From DAOUGC01 sp034429695 (lineage in GTDB: Bacteria > Chloroflexota > Anaerolineae > Anaerolineales > Anaerolineaceae), in the NCBI GenBank assembly GCA_034429695.1, contig DAOUGC010000062.1, forward strand, positions 1 through 13,925: a stretch of DNA of 13,925 bases, read 5' to 3'. The position numbers and the translations under genes were made by a program. This document shows, piece by piece, positions 7,326-12,922 of the stretch. The notes below the pieces were generated by a model that saw only the letters and a list, made by a program, of their open reading frames with translations, ran no database searches and was not told the origin of the DNA. How positions within the stretch are numbered: position 1 is the first letter of the stretch; each line of letters opens with the position of its first letter.

Positions 7326-8048
7326 ATGACCCAGCTTCTTTATCAGACCGACAGCTATCTGAAGGAGTTTTCAGCGCAGGTCACTGCTGTTGACCATGAT
7401 GCGCACGCAGTATTGCTGGACCAAACCGCATTTTATCCCGGCGGCGGCGGACAACCGCACGACCTGGGTGTGTTGATGCATGCCGGTGTTGAACTGGCGG
7501 TTGTGCGTCCCCGCAAAACATCAGATGGCGTGTGGCACGCCCTGGCCCCGGAAGCGCCCCTGCCGCCGGTCGGCGATCCCGTCACCGGCAGGCTGGACTG
7601 GACCCGCCGCCATGCGCTGATGCGCACCCACACCGCACTGCATATCCTGTGCGGCACGGTCTTCCGCGACTACGGCGCGCTGGTGACCGGCGGCGACATG
7701 GAGCCGCTGAAGGGCCGCATGGACTTTGAGTTCGAGACAATGAGCGCCGAACTGGTCTCGGTGATCGAAGCCGCCGTCAACCGCGAGGTGCAGGCTGACC
7801 GCGAGATCCGCGTGCGCATCCTGCCTCGCGATGAAGCATTCCAGATCCCCGACCTGATCCGCACCAAGATCAACCTGCTGCCGCCGGAGATCAGCGAGAT
7901 CCGCACCGTGGAGATCGCCGGGCTGGACCTGCAGGCCGACGGCGGTACACATGTGCACTCAACGGCTGAGGTGGGACCCGTCCGCGTGACGGATTACAAG
8001 AGCAAGGGCAGGATCAACAAGCGCATTTATATTGAGATGGGTGAGTAG
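7326..8048 (+). CDS. alaX: AlaX-type alanyl-tRNA editing protein
   Basis: A 240-residue free-standing homologue of the AlaRS editing domain, which hydrolyses Ser-tRNA(Ala) (and in some cases Gly-tRNA(Ala)) in trans. The N-terminal part holds the glycine-rich motif FYPGGGGQPHD (36-46), as in longer AlaX proteins. The C-terminal part is the SAD/zinc domain, with HTALH (His102 and His106) and GGTH (206-209). The usual third zinc ligand, a Cys in CGGTH, is Asp205 here. The remaining catalytic frame (RMDFEF 131-136, TVEIAGLDLQADGGTHV, TDYKSKGRINKRI) is intact. The start at 7326 has only a weak purine stretch (AAAGG) upstream, so some uncertainty remains. The DinB-like gene follows after 46 bases and is probably co-transcribed. 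Confidence 0.9.
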   Translation: MTQLLYQTDSYLKEFSAQVTAVDHDAHAVLLDQTAFYPGGGGQPHDLGVLMHAGVELAVVRPRKTSDGVWHALAPEAPLPPVGDPVTGRLDWTRRHALMRTHTALHILCGTVFRDYGALVTGGDMEPLKGRMDFEFETMSAELVSVIEAAVNREVQADREIRVRILPRDEAFQIPDLIRTKINLLPPEISEIRTVEIAGLDLQADGGTHVHSTAEVGPVRVTDYKSKGRINKRIYIEMGE

Positions 8049-8094
8049 ACCCCGGTCGCCGGTATTCATATTCAGGCATGCATCGTGAGGAAAC

Positions 8095-8577
8095 ATGGAA
8101 AACGAATACGTCAAACAAAATGAACACACCTGGCGGGTTTTTGAACGCCTGGTGCGGGATTTTGACCCGGCAGCCTGGCTGCACACCGGTCGCGGGGCGA
8201 TCACCCCGGCGCGCCTGTCCCTGCATATCCTGCAGTCCACGCGGTACTACATGCAGACCCCTTCGCCGGTGGGTTTCTCATCCGGCAAGAACTTTGAATG
8301 TGACTGGGTGGCCACCCCGGACGGCGATCTGCCATCCCGCGAGGACATCCTGGATTGCATTGAAGAAATGAAGGAAATCTCAAAACGCTGGCTGTGTGAA
8401 ATGAACCTTGACGCCGAAAATATTGCCTTCCCGTGGGCTGGAAAGACCAGCACAGGCGTGGTGATTTTTATGCTGCGGCACTCGCTGTTCCATATTGGAG
8501 AATTAAGCTCGCTGCTTAATGAAAGCAAGAACGGTGTGGTGGATGATCACTACGTGCTGGCGTTGCAGGGCATGTAG
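8095..8577 (+). CDS. DinB-like four-helix protein
   Basis: A 160-residue protein that resembles the DinB/YfiT superfamily (DinB_2 type), small four-helix-bundle proteins that bind a metal through three histidines. Some members are thiol transferases; most have no known reaction. Candidate ligands are in the expected order: His44 in LSLHILQS, His129 and His133 in MLRHSLFHIGELSSLL, where the H-x3-H-x-G-x-L pattern is characteristic. The N-terminal part is helical and rich in aromatic residues. A GAGG at 8087-8090 precedes the ATG. It probably shares a transcript with alaX, though a functional link is not obvious. No strong terminator is seen in the 164 bases that follow before trpS. Moderate confidence in the family, none in the substrate. 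Confidence 0.75.
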   Translation: MENEYVKQNEHTWRVFERLVRDFDPAAWLHTGRGAITPARLSLHILQSTRYYMQTPSPVGFSSGKNFECDWVATPDGDLPSREDILDCIEEMKEISKRWLCEMNLDAENIAFPWAGKTSTGVVIFMLRHSLFHIGELSSLLNESKNGVVDDHYVLALQGM

Positions 8578-8741
8578 CCTATCCTGAGACCCGCACACCT
8601 TCAGTTTCCCTCTCCCACAAGGATGACGGGAAAGCTATGCGCACCATGCGAATTGCAAACGCATCATCTGTGCCATTCGTGATTGTTTTTCCCCTAATCA
8701 AAAACCGCCCGGGTTCGCCGGGCGGTTGTGCTTTCTGCACT
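8578..8741. other. Intergenic region between convergent DinB-like gene and trpS
   Basis: This stretch of 164 bases holds the trpS terminator at its right end. The left part (8579-8700) has no convincing gene. It contains a weak ATGCG/CGCAT stem around 8647-8665 and a TTTTT at about 8686-8690, too far from the stem to make a normal plus-strand terminator. Confidence 0.5.
8703..8727 (-). terminator. Rho-independent terminator of trpS
   Basis: A perfect ten-pair stem, AACCGCCCGG (8703-8712) with CCGGGCGGTT (8718-8727), around a five-base loop. On the minus strand it is followed by TTTTT (8704 down to 8700). It lies 14 bases beyond the trpS stop codon. The plus strand has no T-run after the stem, so it acts mainly on trpS. 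Confidence 0.88.
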
Positions 8742-9734
8742 TTATATTCTGGGAGGCAGGCCAACTGCATCACGCACCAATTGCATGGTCTCTTCAGCCA
8801 CCAGCGTGGCACGGCGACCGCCCTCATGCAGAATATCCCACACGGCGCTTTCATTTTGCGCCAGGGCAATGCGCCGCTCGCGGAAGGGCGCCAGATGGGC
8901 GTTCAAATTGGCGGCCAGCATCTTCTTGCACTGCACGCAGCCGATGCCAGCCGTGCGGCACTCGGCGTTAACCTGCTCAACCGTTTCGGCTGGCGAGAAG
9001 ATCTTGTGCAGCGAGAACACATTACAAATATCGGGGTTGCCGGGGTCGGTGCGGCGCATGCGCTGCGGGTCGGTCACCATCTGCATCACCCGCTTTTCGG
9101 TCTCTTCCGGCGTTGAGGCAAGTTCGATATGGTTATCAAGGCTCTTGCTCATCTTCGCCACGCCGTCAATGCCAAGCACCTTGGGGACCCGGGTGGATTT
9201 CATTTGCGGCTCGATGAGCACATTGGTGTTATAGCGGTAATTAAATGAACGCACCGTCTCACGGGCAAATTCAATATGCGGCGCCTGATCCACGCCCACC
9301 GGAACCACATCGGCGCGGTAGAGCAAGATGTCGGCACTCATCAACACCGGGTAACCCAACAAGCCGTAATTAACGTTGTGCGGCTGTTGCTGGATCTTCT
9401 CTTTGAAGGTGGGCAGGTCAGACAGTTTGCCGTACGGCGTCACCATGGATAGGATCAGGTGCAACTCGGTCACCTGCGGCACATGCGACTGGATGAAGAT
9501 GATCGAGTCTTCCGGGCGGATGCCAGCAGCCAGCCAGTCCAGCGCCATTTCGTAAGTATTCAGGCGCAGGTCGCGCGTGGTCTCCACGGTGGTCAGGGCG
9601 TGCAGATCAACGATGCAATAGACGCAGTTGTAGTCATCCTGCAGGGCAACATAATTTTGGATGGCGCCCAGATAATTGCCAAGGTGCTGCCGCCCGGTTG
9701 GGCGGGCGCCCGAAAAAACACGACCTTTCTTCAT
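8742..9734 (-). CDS. trpS: Tryptophanyl-tRNA synthetase with [4Fe-4S]-type cysteine motif
   Basis: A 330-residue class I aminoacyl-tRNA synthetase (EC 6.1.1.2) that charges tRNA(Trp) with tryptophan in the cytoplasm. Seen are the HIGH-type signature HLGN (17-20) after FSGARPTG, the tryptophan-pocket segments MSADILLY (132-139) and VPVGVDQAPHIE (144-155), and KMSKS (194-198). Near the C-terminus four cysteines, Cys237, Cys259, Cys266 and Cys269, form C-x21-C-x6-C-x2-C. This is almost the C-x22-C-x6-C-x2-C motif that holds a [4Fe-4S] cluster in Thermotoga maritima TrpRS. The frame is open further upstream to 9806, but MKKGRVFSG at 9734 matches the usual TrpRS N-terminus. An AAGGTGG lies 11 bases upstream, a rather long spacing, so the ATG at 9767 remains possible. 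It is monocistronic, between a terminator and a divergent promoter region. Confidence 0.95.
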   Translation of the reverse strand: MKKGRVFSGARPTGRQHLGNYLGAIQNYVALQDDYNCVYCIVDLHALTTVETTRDLRLNTYEMALDWLAAGIRPEDSIIFIQSHVPQVTELHLILSMVTPYGKLSDLPTFKEKIQQQPHNVNYGLLGYPVLMSADILLYRADVVPVGVDQAPHIEFARETVRSFNYRYNTNVLIEPQMKSTRVPKVLGIDGVAKMSKSLDNHIELASTPEETEKRVMQMVTDPQRMRRTDPGNPDICNVFSLHKIFSPAETVEQVNAECRTAGIGCVQCKKMLAANLNAHLAPFRERRIALAQNESAVWDILHEGGRRATLVAEETMQLVRDAVGLPPRI

Positions 9735-9835
9735 AACGAATAATTCCACCTTTCCGGCTGATATCATACCTGCCTGGCGCAGCAGGCATGGGTTGGTTGG
9801 GGTCATATGGGATGATGCCCGGGACGAACGCGCTT

Positions 9836-9841
9836 ATTATA
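9836..9841 (-). promoter_or_regulatory. -10 box of trpS
   Basis: A perfect TATAAT on the minus strand predicts a start near 9829 and a 94-base trpS leader. The leader includes a small stem, GCCTG with CAGGC (9772-9787). The nearest -35-like hexamer, TTGTAC at 9861-9866 (spacer 19), overlaps the plus-strand -10 box of the sugar transferase gene. Confidence 0.5.
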
Positions 9842-9861
9842 TCAAAGATGCCATTTTAAGG

Positions 9862-9867
9862 TACAAT
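9862..9867 (+). promoter_or_regulatory. -10 box of the sugar transferase gene, leaderless arrangement
   Basis: TACAAT, within GGTACAAT at 9860-9867, ends exactly six bases before the ATG at 9874. The standard -10 to +1 distance would put the transcript start on the A of the ATG, giving a leaderless mRNA. The only upstream ribosome-binding-like motif, AAGG at 9858-9861, would then lie outside the transcript. The -35 region is weak. Confidence 0.5.
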
Positions 9868-9873
9868 GCGCTC

Positions 9874-10488
9874 ATGCCCCCTGCACGCGTCCCATGGATC
9901 AAACGCGCCTTCGACCTGGCACTCACCCTGCCGGGGCTGGTGTTGATCTCGCCCATCCTGCTGGGGGTGGCGCTGTTGCTGCGCATCAAGGAAGGCTCTC
10001 CGGTCTTCTACCGCCAGGCGCGCGCCGGGCTGAACGGCAAAGTCTTTCACGTGATTAAGTTCCGCACCATGCGCAACACCACGGATGCAGCGGGCAACCT
10101 GCTGCCGGATGCTCAGCGCATCTCAAAGCTGGGAAACTTTCTGCGCTCCAGCAGCATTGATGAACTGCCCGAACTGCTCAACGTGGTCAAAGGCGACATG
10201 TCTCTGGTGGGTCCGCGCCCACTGTATGCGCATTACCTTGAACGTTACTCGCCCCGCCAGATGCGCCGCCACGAAGCCCTGCCCGGCATCACCGGCTGGG
10301 CGCAGATCAACGGGCGCAACGCATTAAGCTGGCAGGAACGCTTTGAACTGGACGTGTGGTACGTGGAGAATTGGTCGCTGTGGCTGGACATCCGCATCCT
10401 GTTTCTGACCTTCTGGAAGGTCGTGCGGCGTGAGGGCATCAGCGCGCCGGGGGAAGCCACCATGAGCGAGTTCATGGGCAATCAGTGA
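9874..10488 (+). CDS. Polyprenyl-phosphate sugar phosphotransferase (monotopic PGT)
   Basis: A 204-residue bacterial sugar transferase (PF02397; PglC/WcaJ C-terminal type). Members move a sugar-1-phosphate from a nucleotide sugar to undecaprenyl phosphate, the first membrane step of capsule, exopolysaccharide or glycoprotein glycan synthesis. Seen are KRAFDLALTL (10-19), a re-entrant membrane helix with the Ser-Pro break (S26-P27), FYRQARAGLNGKVFHVIKFRTM (45-66), the catalytic Asp-Glu dyad in SIDELPEL (D96-E97), MSLVGPRPL (109-117), and PGITGWAQINGRN (137-149). The length is that of the minimal monotopic form without the extra N-terminal membrane domain of WcaJ. The frame is open upstream to 9676 but that part overlaps trpS, so the ATG at 9874 is chosen. 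It stands alone, with no other glycan genes adjacent, although epimerase-like genes lie at both window ends. The sugar is unknown. Confidence 0.92.
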   Translation: MPPARVPWIKRAFDLALTLPGLVLISPILLGVALLLRIKEGSPVFYRQARAGLNGKVFHVIKFRTMRNTTDAAGNLLPDAQRISKLGNFLRSSSIDELPELLNVVKGDMSLVGPRPLYAHYLERYSPRQMRRHEALPGITGWAQINGRNALSWQERFELDVWYVENWSLWLDIRILFLTFWKVVRREGISAPGEATMSEFMGNQ

Positions 10489-10514
10489 GCTGGATGACAA
10501 TATACCTCTGACAA

Positions 10515-10542
10515 AAAAATCTCACCTGATGGCGAGATTTTT
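10515..10542. terminator. Bidirectional terminator between sugar transferase and lipoprotein genes
   Basis: The stem AAAAATCTC (10515-10523) pairs with GAGATTTTT (10534-10542). It is extended after an A-C mismatch by CC/GG around a TGAT loop. There are runs of T on both strands. It lies between the plus-strand stop at 10488 and the minus-strand stop at 10562, so it can end both converging transcripts. Confidence 0.85.
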
Positions 10543-10561
10543 GTTTCATCAATTTTTGCGT

Positions 10562-11590
10562 TTACTGCACCGGCCGGGTGTAGGGGTCAATAAAACCGCC
10601 CTGCAGCTCCTCAACCACGCGCTCAGCCAGCGCCTGCTTGCCAACGCTGAAGATGCCGCGGTTGGCGTCGCTGAAACGGATGGATGCATTGGCGCTCTGC
10701 CCGCCCTGCCCGGCTGAAACCGCCGCCCACATGTCGCGCAACGGTCCAGCAGCATCCGCCTGAATGGTCACCACCCAGCGTGGGGCAACCTCGGCGGGTG
10801 GGGTCCTGCCGCCCATCAGGAAGAACCCGCGGTTGTTCAGGTCCATCAACAGCTCAGGCGTGGCAATCTCAGGCGCAACGTAGACAATATAAACAATATA
10901 GTTCGCCATCTCGGTGATCGCGGTCTGCCACGTGGCCAGGTCGGTGGCGGCAGGCAGGGCCACGGTCAATGGGAAGCGCACCAGCGGGGCATAGTAGGGG
11001 TTGCAGATGCCGCAGAAGTACTCCCCGCCGTTGACGTAAGCATCGCTGACCGCACCGCCCAGGGGACCGTCGGTTGGAAACAGCCCGGCTGAGCGCATAT
11101 CCGCAGCGCTGATCACGCTGATGTAACCCGCCATGAACGCCTGATGTTCCGGACGAACGCGGATCACGTTCAGGTTGGCCGCCGGGGCGACATCGGTTGT
11201 GCTGACCACAACAAACTGCGTGCCAGGGGCTGCCGCGGTGTACTCATTAATGTTTGCAGGCGCGTTCGCAAACACCACCACGCGCATACCGCCGTCCACC
11301 TCAGCCACTTGCAGCGCATCGCGGCGCTCGAATTGCCATCCGCTGCCGGCAGCCAGTTCCCCCAGCGTAGCTTCCAGTGCGGTATCCACGCCGACCAGAA
11401 CAGCCCGGCTGGCCGGTTGGGGTGTGTCTGTTGCCGCGGGCGGCTGGGTGGGCAGCAGTTCAACCGGCGCTGTGGTGACTTCGGAGACGGCCGGGGTCTG
11501 GGCTGGTGTTTCGGCCTGCGGCTTGCAGGCAGTGACCAGCACCCCCAGCAACAAAAAGACAATGAAGAAACGGGCGATTCGGGATGGCAT
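10562..11590 (-). CDS. BMP-like solute-binding lipoprotein
   Basis: A 342-residue predicted lipoprotein. The N-terminal hydrophobic stretch ends in lipobox V-T-A-C at Cys22, followed by a Pro/Thr/Ala-rich linker to about residue 60. The globular part resembles the BMP (basic membrane protein, PF02608) class of ABC-transporter binding proteins, which carry nucleosides in studied cases. Matching stretches are VIRVRPEHQAFMAGYISVIS (142-161) and the segment DAYVNGGEYFCGIC (183-196). Cys193 and Cys196 form a CxxC pair that could be a disulfide or a metal site. No permease or ATPase gene is nearby, so it is an orphan or works with a transporter elsewhere. The start at 11590 lacks a clear ribosome binding site; a TAAAAT box seven bases ahead suggests an almost leaderless mRNA. 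The family call is moderate, lipoprotein export strong. Confidence 0.8.
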   Translation of the reverse strand: MPSRIARFFIVFLLLGVLVTACKPQAETPAQTPAVSEVTTAPVELLPTQPPAATDTPQPASRAVLVGVDTALEATLGELAAGSGWQFERRDALQVAEVDGGMRVVVFANAPANINEYTAAAPGTQFVVVSTTDVAPAANLNVIRVRPEHQAFMAGYISVISAADMRSAGLFPTDGPLGGAVSDAYVNGGEYFCGICNPYYAPLVRFPLTVALPAATDLATWQTAITEMANYIVYIVYVAPEIATPELLMDLNNRGFFLMGGRTPPAEVAPRWVVTIQADAAGPLRDMWAAVSAGQGGQSANASIRFSDANRGIFSVGKQALAERVVEELQGGFIDPYTRPVQ

Positions 11591-11597
11591 GGCTATG

Positions 11598-11603
11598 ATT
11601 TTA
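11598..11603 (-). promoter_or_regulatory. Possible -10 box of the BMP-like lipoprotein gene
   Basis: TAAAAT on the minus strand ends seven bases before the ATG at 11590, giving a predicted start at about 11591, one base before the start codon. It overlaps the plus-strand -35 candidate of the thiolase gene (11600-11605). No good -35 is seen, and the call rests on one mismatch to consensus and position. Confidence 0.35.
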
Positions 11604-11629
11604 CCCGATCTATGCGCCGGTGGTACAAT
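11600..11629 (+). promoter_or_regulatory. Promoter of the thiolase-epimerase operon
   Basis: A -35-like TTTACC (11600-11605) is followed after 18 bases by TACAAT (11624-11629), which is preceded by TGG as in an extended -10 element. The predicted start is near 11636, with a 59-base leader that contains GGAGG at 11678-11682. Confidence 0.6.
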
Positions 11630-11694
11630 TCTTTCATCAGGATGGGCAATTCCATTGCGTCCATCCCGTTCTCATCTGGAGGATCCCTACAACC

Positions 11695-12918
11695 ATGACA
11701 GACGTCGTGATCATTGATGCATTGCGCACCCCGATTGGAGCACTCGGCGGTGCGCTGTCCCCCGTCCGGCCTGATGACCTGGCCGCTCACGTAATAAAAT
11801 CACTGGTGGAACGCACCGGCATGGACCCGACCATCATCGAGGAAGTCTATCTTGGCTGCGCCAACCAGGCCGGTGAAGACAACCGCAATGTGGCCCGCAT
11901 GGCAACCCTGCTGGCCGGGCTTCCCGTAACCATTCCCGCCGTCACCATCAACCGCCTGTGCGCTTCGGGGTTGAATGCGGTCAACCAGGCAGCCCGCGCC
12001 ATCCGCGCCGGTGAAGGTGATGTATTCATCGCTGGCGGTGTGGAATCCATGTCGCGCGCGCCCTATTCCATGCCCAAATCAGACACGGCTTTCCCGTTTG
12101 GCAACCTCACCATGTGGGATACCGCCCTGGGGTGGCGTTACCCCAACCCTGCCATGCAAGCCATGTACGGCACCGAGCCGATGGGCGAGACCGCCGAGAA
12201 CATCGCCGCACAAACCGGCATCACCCGCGAGGCGCAGGATGCGTTTGCGCTGGCATCCCACCAGCGCGCCATCAATGCGATGGACTCTGGCCGTTTCGCT
12301 GAAGAGATCATTCCTGTAGCGATCCCGCAGCGCAAAGGCGACCCAGTGATGGTGACCACCGACGAGCGCCCGCGGCGCGACACCAGCATGGAAAGCCTTG
12401 CCCGCCTAAAACCGGCTTTCAAGAAGGAAGGCGGAAGCGTGACCGCCGGAAATTCCAGCGGTTTGAACGACGGCGCCGCCGCGTTGTTGCTGATGAGCGC
12501 CGAACGCGCCGCAGCCCTTCATCTCAAACCCATGGCACGCATCTTATCCTCGGCAGCCGCTGGCATTGAGCCACGCGTGATGGGCCTGGGGCCCATCCCC
12601 GCCGCCCGCAAAGCATTGCAGCGCGCTGGCCTGTCCATTGCCGACCTGCAACTGGTGGAGATCAACGAAGCCTTTGCCGTTCAGGCACTGGCTGTGATGC
12701 AAGAGTTGGGGCTGAGCCACGAGATCGTCAACGTCAACGGCGGGGCAATTGCCCTGGGCCATCCGCTGGGTTGCTCTGGCGCGCGCATCCTCACCACCCT
12801 GCTGCACGAAATGCGGCGGCGTTCCAGTACTGCCCGCAAGCCGTTTTACGGCATGGCGTCGCTGTGCGTCGGCGTCGGTCAGGGCGAAGCCACCATCATC
12901 GAATGGCTGTACAACTAA
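11695..12918 (+). CDS. Thiolase, 3-oxoadipyl-CoA thiolase-like (PcaF/PaaJ type)
   Basis: A 407-residue thiolase-superfamily enzyme that cleaves or forms 3-oxoacyl-CoA using CoA in the cytoplasm. The three catalytic regions are intact: nucleophile Cys89 in NRLCASGLNAV, His356 in NGGAIALGHPLG, and Cys391 in SLCVGVGQG. The C-terminal CxGVGQG form (rather than the CxGGGxG usual in acetyl-CoA acetyltransferases) and the segment GCANQAGEDNRNVARM (54-69) are typical of PcaF-like 3-oxoadipyl-CoA thiolases (EC 2.3.1.174). No other aromatic-degradation genes are present, so a general beta-ketothiolase role is also possible. The ATG at 11695 follows GGAGG at 11678-11682, a long 12-base spacing; the open frame upstream to 11620 has no thiolase homology. 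The epimerase gene begins four bases after the stop, so the two are probably translated from one message. Confidence 0.92.
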   Translation: MTDVVIIDALRTPIGALGGALSPVRPDDLAAHVIKSLVERTGMDPTIIEEVYLGCANQAGEDNRNVARMATLLAGLPVTIPAVTINRLCASGLNAVNQAARAIRAGEGDVFIAGGVESMSRAPYSMPKSDTAFPFGNLTMWDTALGWRYPNPAMQAMYGTEPMGETAENIAAQTGITREAQDAFALASHQRAINAMDSGRFAEEIIPVAIPQRKGDPVMVTTDERPRRDTSMESLARLKPAFKKEGGSVTAGNSSGLNDGAAALLLMSAERAAALHLKPMARILSSAAAGIEPRVMGLGPIPAARKALQRAGLSIADLQLVEINEAFAVQALAVMQELGLSHEIVNVNGGAIALGHPLGCSGARILTTLLHEMRRRSSTARKPFYGMASLCVGVGQGEATIIEWLYN

Positions 12919-12922
12919 AACC

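Noticed and set aside
8640..8700. Possible plus-strand terminator after the DinB-like gene
   Set aside because: The stem ATGCG/CGCAT is short and the TTTTT is more than 20 bases away, which does not match a Rho-independent terminator.
9735..9829. T-box riboswitch or tryptophan attenuator in the trpS leader
   Set aside because: The predicted leader is only about 95 bases and contains no T-box core (TGGNACC with AGGGTGG), no Trp-rich leader peptide and no terminator before the gene. Only a five-pair stem at 9772-9787 is present.
11144..11698. Two long open frames on the plus strand opposite the BMP-like lipoprotein gene
   Set aside because: Low-complexity translations (Ser/Thr/Ala- or Arg/Gly-rich) antisense to a gene with a signal peptide, lipobox and family similarity.
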